Assembly: GCA_964538915.1 (NCBI GenBank)
Contig: CAZIFB010000004.1
Span: forward strand, 62,001 to 126,000
Source: JAEUHQ01 sp964538915
GTDB taxonomy: Bacteria; Planctomycetota; UBA1135; UBA2386
Reading direction: 5' to 3'
Length of the DNA stretch: 64,000 nucleotides
Shown here: piece after piece, positions 42,962 through 51,155 of the stretch
Numbering within the stretch: the first letter of the stretch is position 1
How the letters are laid out: every line of letters begins with the position of its first letter
The notes under the pieces: generated by a model
What the model was told of the DNA's origin: nothing
Seen by the model: only the letters and a program-made list of their open reading frames with translations
The model's database searches: none
Made by a program: the position numbers and the translations under genes

Positions 42962-43434
42962 TTCGACTCCATCCGGCCGAGGACCGGCTGCATCTCGCGG
43001 AAACCGTCGCGCACACCCGGGTCCCACGGCCAGTGGCCCTGTTTGTCCGGCCAGACGATCTGCAGGACCGGGAACTCGGCGCCTTCGTTCGCCCAGGCCG
43101 CGATCGGCAGGCGGTCGGCGACCATGTCCTTGGGCACCGCCTCGAACCGCACGGAGTACGCGTGGAGGAGACCGTCGTGGCGGTCGTTCGTCGCGAAGGT
43201 CGCGCCCTCCGCGGCTTCGTCGGCGATCGCTTCGATCAGTTCGTTCGCGATGTCGGCTGGCAGGCCGAACACCACCACCTCGGGCTGCTCGAACGAGTGC
43301 CAGAGGCCGACGGAGTAGCAGTGCTCGGGCCAGTCCTCGCTCGCTGGCACACGCACGACGTGCACGCCGTTCTCTTCGACATCGTCGATTGCTCGGCGCT
43401 GGGCCGGAGTGAGCTGGTCGGACCGTTCACGCAT
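42958..43434 (-). CDS. DUF4262 domain protein
   Basis: 158 residues from ATG 43434 (another in-frame ATG at 43470 is possible). The DUF4262 pattern is clear: ENGVHVVRVPASEDWPEHCY, then SVGLWHSFEQPEVVVFGLP and ANELIEAIADEA. VLQIVWPDKQGHWPWD follows near the C-terminus. The domain is small, soluble, alpha/beta, and of unknown biochemical role. First gene of a three-gene operon with tight GTGA couplings (small membrane protein, YheT-type hydrolase). There is no visible promoter box. Confidence 0.88.
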   Translation of the reverse strand: MRERSDQLTPAQRRAIDDVEENGVHVVRVPASEDWPEHCYSVGLWHSFEQPEVVVFGLPADIANELIEAIADEAAEGATFATNDRHDGLLHAYSVRFEAVPKDMVADRLPIAAWANEGAEFPVLQIVWPDKQGHWPWDPGVRDGFREMQPVLGRMESK

Positions 43435-43488
43435 GCGCACGAATGTGCCACATCGCGGCGCGGTCTGCACGACGACCGCCCGTACGGC

Positions 43489-43528
43489 GAAGCGGCGCCC
43501 TTCCTCGCACGAGAAGGGGCGCCGCTTC
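43489..43528 (-). terminator. Strong hairpin terminator after hcp
   Basis: A 14-15-bp GC-rich stem (GAAGCGGCGCCC against GGGCGCCGCTTC, extended by AAGG pairs) starts 17 nt after the hcp stop on the minus strand. No U-run follows; in this GC-rich genome the stem itself is the main evidence. Confidence 0.65.
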
Positions 43529-43545
43529 GGGGGACCGGGCTCGGA

Positions 43546-44034
43546 TCAGGCCGTGTTCTTGGTCAGATCCCAGGTGCCGTTCGTCTTGCCGGCGCCGGCG
43601 CCGCCAGCGCGCGCCTGCTTCGTGTACTCCCACTCGATCTTGGCGTAGTTGAAGGTCACGCTCTCGGTCGGCACGGAGTCCGACGAGCCGCCGATGCTGA
43701 CGCTCGAGATCACGACGTCGGTCAGCTTGTAGATCATGTAGGGAACGCTCTTGTCGCCGTCCGCGCGGCGCAGCGTGATCACGATGCTGGCGATGTGCTT
43801 GCCCGAGCAGCACTGCGCGTTCAGGACCGGCGAAGAGCTGTCGAGCTGCTTCACGATCGAGAAGTCCGTGTGATTGCAGCGGCCGGTCGTGCCGCCGCCG
43901 GCCGTGCTGGCCGTCGCCGAACGAGGTTGGCTGACCCCGTGGCTGAAGGACAGGAGCTCCATCTCGTCCTTGTGGTTGCTGTCCGTGCTCTCGCCCTTGA
44001 TGCCGTCGATCTTGCAGAAGATGGTGGAAACCAT
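43546..44034 (-). CDS. hcp: Hcp1-family protein (type VI secretion tube/effector type)
   Basis: 162 residues, the standard Hcp length. Recognisable stretches are FCKIDGIKGESTD, ELLSFSHGVSQPRS, GRCNHTDFSIVKQLDSSSPV, CCSGKHIASIVITL, YMIYKLTDVVISSVSIGG and FNYAKIEWEYTKQ. Hcp forms hexameric rings that stack into the tube of type VI secretion systems. Many genomes also carry orphan Hcp proteins far from a T6SS locus, as here: no VgrG, TssB/C or ClpV is in the window. ATG 44034 has AAGGA 10 nt upstream. Framed by a strong hairpin at the 3' side. It may be secreted as a stand-alone protein (inference). Confidence 0.95.
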   Translation of the reverse strand: MVSTIFCKIDGIKGESTDSNHKDEMELLSFSHGVSQPRSATASTAGGGTTGRCNHTDFSIVKQLDSSSPVLNAQCCSGKHIASIVITLRRADGDKSVPYMIYKLTDVVISSVSIGGSSDSVPTESVTFNYAKIEWEYTKQARAGGAGAGKTNGTWDLTKNTA

Positions 44035-44247
44035 TGTCGTCGTCCTTGTTTGGGTGGGTCGTTCGAGGCGAAGGGAACGCCCCGGCCGCCGGGAGTGTTG
44101 CAGAAAGCCCGCGGGGAAGCGAGGCGACCGACGCGGGATCCGCCCTTGCCACAAGGGCTTCGCACGACCCCCGGCACCCCGGGTTTCCGCCCGGCCCCTC
44201 GGAGCAGCGACCGCCGCGCAGTGGAGCACACCACGCCAGTCGGTATC

Positions 44248-45165
44248 GTGTCCGCCTTGCACGCCCGCGCCCGAGCCCCGGAGTTCACGAGCTTCCACGC
44301 AGACCGCCCGGCCGGGGCCCGCGAAGCGCACCCGAACGCCAACCTGGTCTCGTCGAGCTACATGCGCATGCTCGACCTGCTCTACCGGTCGGCCCGCCTC
44401 GCCCACCCCGGCGCCGCGTGCACCCTGCTGACCGACCCCACCACACGGGTGGCCGGCATCCGCGGCAACGTCCGTCGCTTCGACCAGCCGATCGACCACT
44501 CGGCCCTGATGCTGTCGCGATCGCGCGCACAGCGCGCCTACGTCGAGACCAGTCCGCTCGACCGGCCCATGGTGCTGCTCGACTCGGACATCCTGCTGAA
44601 CGGGTCGCTGCAGGGGCTGTTCGACGCCGACTTCGACGTCGGTGTGACGTGGCGCGCGAGCCGGACCATGCCGATCAACGGCGGCCTGATCGTGCTGAAC
44701 AACCGGCGCCCCGAGGTCGCCCGCGCGTTCGTCCGCCGCTTCGTCGACCTCTACGAGAAGGTGCACACTGCGGACACGAACGCGTCCTGGTACGGCGACC
44801 AGCTCGCCCTGCGCGACGTCGTCGGGATGACGCACGAGGAGATGAACGGCCGCGACGTCGTCGAGCGCGACGGCTGCCGCATCAAGCTGCTCCCCTGCGA
44901 CGTCTACAACTTCTCACCGGACAACAAGCTCGCCGCGATCCGCGACGGGCTGCCGACGAAGGTCGTCCTCCACTTCAAGGGCCAGCGCAAGCAGCTGATG
45001 GACCCGTTTTGGAGCACGTTCCTGCAGTGGCGCGAGTCGTTCTTGCCGTGGGCGGCCCGACGCGGCCGCCGCGCACTGGAGGCACTCGAAGCCCGCATCG
45101 CCGCGGAGGAAGCCGTCGCCGCGCGAAGCGTCACCGCCAAGCCCGAGGCGAAGGCGAACGCATGA
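44248..45165 (+). CDS. Glycosyltransferase of a surface-polysaccharide operon
   Basis: About 305 residues from GTG 44248; GTG 44221 or TTG 44257 are equally possible. A TATCGT box at 44244-44249 would favour the TTG as a leaderless start. The core reads MVLLDSDILLNGSLQGLFD (a DxD nucleotide-sugar site), then PINGGLIVLNNRRPEVARAF and WYGDQLALRDVVG. This is the layout of GT-A fold transferases near the GT8-type group. The donor and acceptor are unknown. The C-terminal tail is Ala/Glu/Lys-rich. The stop overlaps the Wzm start (ATGA), so it belongs to the export operon 44248-48318. Confidence 0.83.
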   Translation: MSALHARARAPEFTSFHADRPAGAREAHPNANLVSSSYMRMLDLLYRSARLAHPGAACTLLTDPTTRVAGIRGNVRRFDQPIDHSALMLSRSRAQRAYVETSPLDRPMVLLDSDILLNGSLQGLFDADFDVGVTWRASRTMPINGGLIVLNNRRPEVARAFVRRFVDLYEKVHTADTNASWYGDQLALRDVVGMTHEEMNGRDVVERDGCRIKLLPCDVYNFSPDNKLAAIRDGLPTKVVLHFKGQRKQLMDPFWSTFLQWRESFLPWAARRGRRALEALEARIAAEEAVAARSVTAKPEAKANA

Positions 45166-45989
45166 CGGAGGGCGGCGCAGACCACCGCTCCTCGCATTCG
45201 CGGGCCGCGGACTTCGTGCGAGGAGTCGCGTTGTCGTGGCGCATCTTCCAGCGAACGATCGGCGCGAAGTACCGGAAGTCGTTCCTCGGCTACTTCTGGA
45301 TGATCGCGCCGGCGCTGCTCATCACCGGCGCAGCGATGCTGGCGAACGAGGCCGGGGTCACCAATCCCGGGTCGACGACGCTGCCGTACGGGCTCTTCGT
45401 GTGCATCGGCACGCTGCTGTGGCAGGTCTTCGCAGAAGCGCTCGACGTCCCGCACCAGGCGTTCGAAGGCGCCCGCAGCTACCTGACCCGCGTGCACTTC
45501 CCGCGCGAAGCGATCGTGCTCGCGCAACTCTACGAGTCGTTGCTGACCACGGCGGTGCGGCTCGCGACGATCCTGCTCTGGCTCTCACTCGCGTCGCACT
45601 TCACGATCGGCGGCGCCCTCGGCCTGATCGTGTGTTTCTACGGGGCGGTGCTGCTCGGCCTCGGGCTCGGGGCGCTGCTGATGCCGTTCACCCAGCTGTT
45701 CGCCGATCTCCATCAGACGCTGAAGCTCGTGGTGACGTACGGCCTGTTCCTGACGCCGGCCTTCTACCAGCCGCAGGGCGACGGAGTGTTCGCCCGCATC
45801 GTGGCGGCGAACCCCGTGTCGCCGCTGATGAACGCTGCACGCGACTTCGCCGCGAGCATGCCGCTGTCGACGCCGATCGGCTTCGCAGTGGCGCTCGGCG
45901 GCGGTGCCGCGGCAGCCGCCGCCGGCCTCCTGCTGCTCCGCGCAGTGGCCCCGATCGTGATCGAACGCATGCTGCTCGGAGGGCGATGA
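45162..45989 (+). CDS. wzm: Polysaccharide ABC transporter permease (Wzm type)
   Basis: 275 residues. The cytoplasmic start SWRIFQRTIGAKYRKSFLGY followed by FWMIAPALLI is typical of ABC-2 type polysaccharide or O-antigen exporters (Wzm/KpsM/TagG group). Six membrane helices follow. The family phrase for the end of the second-last periplasmic part is seen in YGLFLTPAFYQPQG followed by NPVSPLMNAARDF. Together with the Wzt-like ATPase encoded next it would export a lipid-linked glycan across the inner membrane. ATGA overlaps join it to both neighbours. Confidence 0.94.
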   Translation: MTEGGADHRSSHSRAADFVRGVALSWRIFQRTIGAKYRKSFLGYFWMIAPALLITGAAMLANEAGVTNPGSTTLPYGLFVCIGTLLWQVFAEALDVPHQAFEGARSYLTRVHFPREAIVLAQLYESLLTTAVRLATILLWLSLASHFTIGGALGLIVCFYGAVLLGLGLGALLMPFTQLFADLHQTLKLVVTYGLFLTPAFYQPQGDGVFARIVAANPVSPLMNAARDFAASMPLSTPIGFAVALGGGAAAAAAGLLLLRAVAPIVIERMLLGGR

Positions 45990-47266
45990 TGACCGGCAGC
46001 GACGTGTGCGTGTCGGTGCGCGGGCTGTCGAAGAAGTTCGCCCGCTCACTGAAGCGGTCGTTCGTCTACGGCGCGCGCGACATCGGCCGAGTGCTTCTGC
46101 GTCGCCCGCCCGACGACTCGCTCCGCCCGACCGAGTTCTGGGCGGTGCGCGACGTGTCGTTCGAACTGCGGCGCGGCAAGTCGGTCGGCATCGTCGGGCA
46201 GAACGGCAGCGGCAAGACGACCCTGCTTCGCATGATCTGCGGCATCCTGCGACCCACGCTCGGTTCGGTCGAAGTGCACGGCCGCATCGCCCCGATGCTC
46301 GCCCTGGGCGCGGGCTTCAAGCCGGTGCTCTCAGGGCGTCAGAACGTGTTCCTCAACCTCGCCCTGCTCGGCGTCGCCGAACGCGACATCCGCGCACGCT
46401 TCGACTCGATCGTCGACTTCGCGGAGCTGCACGAGGCGATCGACGCACCGCTCGGCACCTACAGCTCCGGCATGCAGGCCCGCCTCGGCTTTGCGTGTGC
46501 CGTGCACACCGATCCGTCGATCCTCGTGGTCGACGAAGTGCTGTCCGTCGGCGATGCGCGCTTCCGCGTGAAGTGCCGCAACAAGATCAACGACCTGCGA
46601 CGGCAAGGCACGTCGCTGCTGCTCGTGTCGCACAGCGCGGTACTGGTCGAGACGCTGTCGGACGAGTGCCTCTTCCTCCGCGGCGGCCGCACGGCGGCGT
46701 TCGGGTCGGCGAGGGACGTGCTGCTCGCCTACCAGGCCGACATCGCGACGAAACCGGCGGTTGCGACGGCACCGAAGACGGCGGTTTCCTCGGCGGACGG
46801 CGCGCTGCGGATCACGGGCGTCACGTTCGGCGGGGCCGACGCGGAATGGGCCACGGGCGGCACGGCACTCCTCGACGTCGAAGTCGCGAACGACGAGGCA
46901 ATCGACGACGCCAGCGTGAACGTGATGGTCTTCGACCTCGCCGCACCGGGCAGCGAGGCCGTGCTGGTCATGATGTCGAGCCAGGACGCTGGGTGGATGC
47001 GCCTCCCGCCCGGGCGAAGCACGGTGCGCCTCAGGATGCCCAACCTCGGCCTGCTCACCGGCAGCTACCGGATCAAGATCAGCGTCTCGCGCACGGAGCT
47101 GCACGACATCCTCGCCGTCGTCGACGACGTCCGCGTCGCCGTCCGCTCCGCGCACCGCGCCGAACTCGGCATGTACCACCAGACGAGGACATGGGACGCG
47201 CCCGGGCTCGCGATGGACGCCGCACACGATCCGGACGTCACCGCCGAGGCGCTGGACGACGGATGA
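45986..47266 (+). CDS. wzt: Polysaccharide ABC transporter ATPase (Wzt type) with C-terminal glycan-binding domain
   Basis: 426 residues. The ATPase part (1-255) has the family insertion before Walker A (FWAVRDVSFELRRGKSVGIV). Walker A is GQNGSGKTTL, followed by LGAGFKPVLSGRQNVFLN, signature YSSGMQARLGFA and Walker B ILVVDEVLSVGD. The C-terminal domain (about 270-410) is beta-rich and matches the position of Wzt-C (ITGVTFGGADAEWATGG, LLDVEVANDEAIDDASVN). In Wzt that domain recognises the finished chain end, so export probably waits for a terminal modification. The pyruvyl transferase encoded next could supply it (inference). Coupled by ATGA at both ends. Confidence 0.95.
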   Translation: MMTGSDVCVSVRGLSKKFARSLKRSFVYGARDIGRVLLRRPPDDSLRPTEFWAVRDVSFELRRGKSVGIVGQNGSGKTTLLRMICGILRPTLGSVEVHGRIAPMLALGAGFKPVLSGRQNVFLNLALLGVAERDIRARFDSIVDFAELHEAIDAPLGTYSSGMQARLGFACAVHTDPSILVVDEVLSVGDARFRVKCRNKINDLRRQGTSLLLVSHSAVLVETLSDECLFLRGGRTAAFGSARDVLLAYQADIATKPAVATAPKTAVSSADGALRITGVTFGGADAEWATGGTALLDVEVANDEAIDDASVNVMVFDLAAPGSEAVLVMMSSQDAGWMRLPPGRSTVRLRMPNLGLLTGSYRIKISVSRTELHDILAVVDDVRVAVRSAHRAELGMYHQTRTWDAPGLAMDAAHDPDVTAEALDDG

Positions 47267-48318
47267 GCGAGACGCCGTACGCGGCGCTCACGCCGTACCC
47301 GATCCCCGACGCGTTGCGCGGCAAGAAGGTCGTGAACGTCGGCGACGGCTTCATCCTGCGTGCGATCGAACGCCTCGTCGGCCGCTTCGCCGCCGCGCGC
47401 ACCTTCTCGCCCCGCGTTCCGTTGTCGGCGGCCGAAGTCGACGCCGTCGCGGCGAGCCCTGCGGCGATCCTCGCGGGCGCGAACCAGCTCAGCAACGCTT
47501 GGAGCGTGTGGCCCGGCCTGTCGGCGGACGAAGTGCGGGCGCGCAAACTGACGCTCGTGCCGTTCGGCGTCGGTCTGCACGGTGACGCGGGCCACTTCGG
47601 CGCGATGTCGGCGAACACGAAGGCGATCCTGCTCGCGATGCACGAACGCATCCGCTTCTCGTCGTGGCGCTGCCCGCACACGGTCGCGTGGCTCGCGCGC
47701 GAACTGCCGAGCCTCGCGCCGCAGCTGCTCATGACGAGCTGCCCCGTCGTGCACGGCGAGGCCCTGCTCGGCGGACGACCGTTCTCGACGGAAACCGCAC
47801 ACGTCGCCGTCACGGTCACCGACCGCGGCGACTTCTGGTCGCGCGAGACGGCGATCCTCGACGAAGTCGCTCGCCTCTTCCCCCGCGCCCGCCGCACGCT
47901 CGTGCTGCACCAGAACTGGTCGCCGCCCCGCCGATTCGAGAACCTCCGTCACCGGTGGCTGCCCGCCCGCGAAGCCGATCTCGATCCGCACCAGCGGCTG
48001 CGCCGCCACGCCGTGCGCGCGGGCTACCGGATCGTCGCCCCTGCCGACGCGAACGCGGCGATCGCCTTCTACCGCGGCGTCGACCTGCACGTCGGCAGCC
48101 GCCTGCATGCGCATCTGCTCTGCCTGTCGCTCGCGAAGCGTTCTTGGCTCGTCCCCGTCGACGCTCGATCGGCGGGCATCGCGGAATCGCTCGACTTCCC
48201 GCTCTGCGAGGCGGGCGCCGCCGAACACCAGCTCGGGTTCGACTTCGAGCGTGTCCGCGTGCGCGCGCGCGAGCACTTCACCGTGATGCAGCGCTTCGTG
48301 GCCTCGCTGCCGCGCTGA
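47263..48318 (+). CDS. Polysaccharide pyruvyl transferase family protein
   Basis: 351 residues. These enzymes attach a pyruvate ketal from phosphoenolpyruvate to a sugar. Features are KKVVNVGDGFILRAIERLV at the N-terminus, GANQLSNAW, RFSSWRCPHTVAWL, VAVTVTDRGDF, and the signature HVGSRLHAHLLCLSLAKRSW near residue 275. It is soluble. The last gene of the coupled operon with glycosyltransferase, Wzm and Wzt. Its product may add the charged terminal group of the exported glycan. Ends 2 bp before the stop of the convergent flavin reductase gene. Confidence 0.9.
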   Translation: MSETPYAALTPYPIPDALRGKKVVNVGDGFILRAIERLVGRFAAARTFSPRVPLSAAEVDAVAASPAAILAGANQLSNAWSVWPGLSADEVRARKLTLVPFGVGLHGDAGHFGAMSANTKAILLAMHERIRFSSWRCPHTVAWLARELPSLAPQLLMTSCPVVHGEALLGGRPFSTETAHVAVTVTDRGDFWSRETAILDEVARLFPRARRTLVLHQNWSPPRRFENLRHRWLPAREADLDPHQRLRRHAVRAGYRIVAPADANAAIAFYRGVDLHVGSRLHAHLLCLSLAKRSWLVPVDARSAGIAESLDFPLCEAGAAEHQLGFDFERVRVRAREHFTVMQRFVASLPR

Positions 48319-48320
48319 CG

Positions 48321-48881
48321 TCAGCCGCGCGCCGCCTGGTGCCGTTCGCCGGTCGCGAAGAACAACCCGCCCTTCAGGTGATGGATCGTGCGCGGACCGT
48401 TCGCGGCGAAGTGCCACTCGCCGGCGCGCCACAGCGCGTCGTCCGCCCACGCGGCGACACACTCGAGCACGAACAGGTCGTAGCGCTCCTGGTTCGTGGG
48501 CTCCGGGATCACGCGGCACTCGAGCCACGCGGCGCAGCCGTCGACCAGCGGCGCCGCCACCTTGCTGGCCGCGGACGTCGCGATGCCGAAGCGTTCGAAC
48601 TTGTCGCCGCCGCTGCCCGACTGCGAACCGACCGCGTACGTGAGGTCGACCTGCGCCGTCGTCGGCGCGTGCAGCACGCACTCGCCGGACGCCTCGAGCA
48701 GCCCGCGCGTGAACGTGTCCGCGGCGATCACCGCAGCGAGCCTGCACGGCTCGAAGTCGATCGGCATCACCCATGCGGCCGCCATCACGTTGCGCCGGCC
48801 GCCGTGCGCCGTCGTCACCAGGGTGGTCGGGCCGTGGTTGAGGAGGCGATGAATGTGTTTGCCCGGGACTTCGACGCGCAT
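48321..48881 (-). CDS. Flavin reductase-like (FMN-binding split-barrel) protein
   Basis: 186 residues. The split-barrel pattern is clear: TTLVTTAHGGRRNVMAAAWV, then DFEPCRLAAVIAADTFT, ASGECVLHAPT, FERFGIATSAASKVAAPLV, and AWLECRVIPEPTNQERY. The group includes flavoredoxins and the reductase components of monooxygenases, using FMN and NAD(P)H. No partner oxygenase is adjacent. Ends next to the pyruvyl transferase gene, convergent. Start ATG 48881; no clear promoter. Confidence 0.9.
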   Translation of the reverse strand: MRVEVPGKHIHRLLNHGPTTLVTTAHGGRRNVMAAAWVMPIDFEPCRLAAVIAADTFTRGLLEASGECVLHAPTTAQVDLTYAVGSQSGSGGDKFERFGIATSAASKVAAPLVDGCAAWLECRVIPEPTNQERYDLFVLECVAAWADDALWRAGEWHFAANGPRTIHHLKGGLFFATGERHQAARG

Positions 48882-48914
48882 CGCCCGATCGTCGCGGCCC
48901 GGGCCTCACGGCGC

Positions 48915-48920
48915 TAGCCT
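48915..48920 (+). promoter_or_regulatory. Possible -10 box (TAGCCT) giving a leaderless lipoprotein gene
   Basis: TAGCCT followed by exactly 6 nt and ATG 48927. The transcript would start at or next to the A of ATG. Confidence 0.45.
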
Positions 48921-48926
48921 GCGCCC

Positions 48927-49538
48927 ATGCGCAGCCCATGGCGGAGCATCGGCTTGTTCGGCATGTTCGCGCTCTGCGGCTGCACCTACCTGAAGAACCG
49001 CACGAACGACCTGCTCGATCCGTTCCGTTTCGACGTCGGCTTCACGCCCGGCCTGCACGTCGAGGCTCGCGCCACGGACTTCGCCGCGCTCGGGTTGGGC
49101 GTCAAGGGCGGGACCGTCGTCGGTGTGCACGGCCGCTTCGTGGTCCGGCACGGCACGGTGAGCCTCGGTCTCGGCCCCGTGATGCTCGGCGACACGCTGC
49201 ATCCCGAATCGGACGCCTTGCTCGGCGGTGAGTCGTCCTACTCCCGAGACCACGACCTCGTCCCCGGTCAGATGTTCTTCGTCCCGCTGCTGGGGACCGA
49301 ACACGCGCCCGACTGGTCCCTCGCCCGCCGCGGCCTGCACGTGGCCGACATCGGTGTGAGCGCAGCCGCCGTCGTGGGCGCAGGAGTCGGCTTCAGCCCC
49401 GGCGAGTTCCTGGACCTGCTGCTCGGCTTCGTCGGCATCGACATCGCCGGCGACGACGTGTTCGGCGGCGAAACGACTGCCGACGCGGCGTCTACATCCG
49501 GAACACCGGAGCGCGCCAATCCTCGATCGGAGCGTTGA
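48927..49538 (+). CDS. Lipoprotein of unknown function
   Basis: 203 residues. A lipoprotein signal (IGLFGMFALCGC) places the modified Cys at about residue 19. Similar planctomycete lipoproteins begin with YLKNRTNDLLDPFRFDVGF, a conserved-looking stretch. The middle is beta-rich with glycine repeats (LGLGVKGGTVVGVHGRFVV), possibly outer-membrane associated. The end (GFSPGEFLDLLLGFVGIDIA) is conserved in feel, followed by a low-complexity tail. The 3' end overlaps the convergent carboxylase gene by 47 bp. Function unknown. Confidence 0.8.
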   Translation: MRSPWRSIGLFGMFALCGCTYLKNRTNDLLDPFRFDVGFTPGLHVEARATDFAALGLGVKGGTVVGVHGRFVVRHGTVSLGLGPVMLGDTLHPESDALLGGESSYSRDHDLVPGQMFFVPLLGTEHAPDWSLARRGLHVADIGVSAAAVVGAGVGFSPGEFLDLLLGFVGIDIAGDDVFGGETTADAASTSGTPERANPRSER

Positions 49539-51102
49539 GACTCGCGGACAGCGCGAGCGCCAGCGCGCTGCGCGTCTGCCGAGGATCGATGACGCCGTCG
49601 TCCCACAGCCGCGCCGTCGCGTAAAGCGGGTGCCCCTCGGTCTCGTACTTCTCGAGGATCGGCGCCTTCATCTTCTGTTCCTCGTCGGCCGAGAGCTTCT
49701 GGCCCTTCTCCTCGAGCTGATCCTTCTTAACCTGCACCAGCACGCCCGCCGCCTGTTCGCCGCCCATCACGGAGATGCGCGAGTTTGGCCAGGTGAACAG
49801 GAAGCGCGGTTGGTAGGCGCGGCCGCACATGCCGTAGTTGCCCGCGCCGAACGAACCGCCGATCAGCACCGTGAGCTTCGGCACGTTGGTCGATGCCACG
49901 GCCTGCACCATCTTCGCGCCGTCCTTCGCGATTCCGCCGGTCTCGTACTTCTTGCCGACCATGAAGCCGGTGATGTTCTGCAGGAAGAGCAGCGGCACCT
50001 TGCGCTGCGAACACAGCTCGACGAAGTGCGCCGCCTTCTGCGCGCTCTCCGAGAACAGGATGCCGTTGTTCGCGACGATGCCGACGGGCATGCCGTGGAC
50101 GTGCGCGAAGCCGGTCACGAGCGTCGTGCCGTAGCGCGTCTTGAACTCGTGGAGGCGGCTGCCGTCGACGAGACGCGCGATCACCTCGCGGACGTCGTAC
50201 GGCGTGCGGGTGTCGCGCGGCAGCACACCGAGCAGCTCCTCAGGGTCGTACGCCGGATCCTCCGGCGACTGCATCGCGAGCTGGCTCGGCTTGGTGGTGT
50301 TGAGGTGCGCGACGATCTCGCGGCACATCGAGAGCGCGTGCGGTTCGTCCTCCGCGAAGTGATCCGCGACGCCGGAGAGGCGCGTGTGAACGTCGGCGCC
50401 GCCGAGGTCCTCCGCGCTCACCACCTCGCCCGTCGCAGCGCGAACGAGCGGCGGACCGCCGAGGAAGATCGTGCCGTTGCCCTTCACGATGATGCTCTCG
50501 TCGCTCATCGCCGGCACGTACGCGCCGCCCGCGGTGCACGAGCCGAGCACGACGGCGACCTGCGGAATCCGCGCGGCGGACATCCGCGCCTGGTTGTAGA
50601 AGATGCGGCCGAAGTGGTCGCGGTCGGGGAACACGTCGGCCTGCAGCGGCAGGAACGCGCCGCCGCTGTCGACGAGGTAAACGCACGGCAGTCGGTTCTC
50701 GAGCGCGATCTCCTGCGCTCGCACGTGCTTCTTCACCGTCATCGGGAAGTACGTGCCGCCCTTCACGGTCGCGTCGTTCGCGACGATCATCACTTCGCGG
50801 CCCTGCACGAGACCGACTCCCGTCACGATGCCCGCACTCGGTGCGTCGCCACCGTAGAGCCCGTGCGCCGCGAGCGGCGAGAGTTCGAGGAACGGTGCGC
50901 CCGGGTCGAGGATCGCGGTGATCCGTTCGCGCGGCAGCAGCTTGCCGCGCTTGTGGTGGCGCGCGGTCGCCTCCTCACCGCCGCCCTGCTGCGCCTTGGC
51001 GACGAGTCCCTTGATCTCGTCGATCGTGCGAACGTGGTGTTCGCGGTTCTGCTGGAATTCGGGCGAAGCGGTCTTGACGTGGCTTTGCAGTACTTCGGTC
51101 AT
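49492..51102 (-). CDS. mccB: Methylcrotonyl-CoA carboxylase carboxyltransferase (beta) subunit
   Basis: 536 residues, the usual length. It transfers carboxyl from biotin to 3-methylcrotonyl-CoA in leucine breakdown. Evidence: RGKLLPRERITAILDPGAPF, then HGLYGGDAPSAGIVTGVG, AGGAYVPAMSDESIIVKGNG, FLQNITGFMVGKKYETGGIA, GGSFGAGNYGMCGRAYQPRF and the C-terminus ending PVFRM. These match the MCC beta rather than the propionyl-CoA carboxylase branch. The biotin carboxylase subunit is not in this window. The hydratase gene at 37574 would act next in the pathway. ATG 51102; the frame is open far upstream but that part is another gene's antisense. Confidence 0.95.
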   Translation of the reverse strand: MTEVLQSHVKTASPEFQQNREHHVRTIDEIKGLVAKAQQGGGEEATARHHKRGKLLPRERITAILDPGAPFLELSPLAAHGLYGGDAPSAGIVTGVGLVQGREVMIVANDATVKGGTYFPMTVKKHVRAQEIALENRLPCVYLVDSGGAFLPLQADVFPDRDHFGRIFYNQARMSAARIPQVAVVLGSCTAGGAYVPAMSDESIIVKGNGTIFLGGPPLVRAATGEVVSAEDLGGADVHTRLSGVADHFAEDEPHALSMCREIVAHLNTTKPSQLAMQSPEDPAYDPEELLGVLPRDTRTPYDVREVIARLVDGSRLHEFKTRYGTTLVTGFAHVHGMPVGIVANNGILFSESAQKAAHFVELCSQRKVPLLFLQNITGFMVGKKYETGGIAKDGAKMVQAVASTNVPKLTVLIGGSFGAGNYGMCGRAYQPRFLFTWPNSRISVMGGEQAAGVLVQVKKDQLEEKGQKLSADEEQKMKAPILEKYETEGHPLYATARLWDDGVIDPRQTRSALALALSASLNAPIEDWRAPVFRM

Positions 51103-51123
51103 CGGGCGCTCGGGGAGGGGCGC

Positions 51124-51129
51124 ACGATA
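51124..51129 (-). promoter_or_regulatory. Possible -10 box (TATCGT) of the carboxylase gene
   Basis: Minus strand TATCGT in GGCTATCGT, 21 nt before ATG 51102. Confidence 0.35.
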
Positions 51130-51155
51130 GCCAGGGGCCCGGCGAAGCCCAGGAC

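Noticed and set aside
43546..44034. A type VI secretion locus
   Set aside because: Only hcp is present; no other component is found within the window.
44035..44247. A sigma-54 promoter between hcp and the glycosyltransferase gene
   Set aside because: GGCAC is followed by sequence that lacks GC at the required distance; only a CCCTTG/CAAGGG hairpin at 44141-44155 remains.
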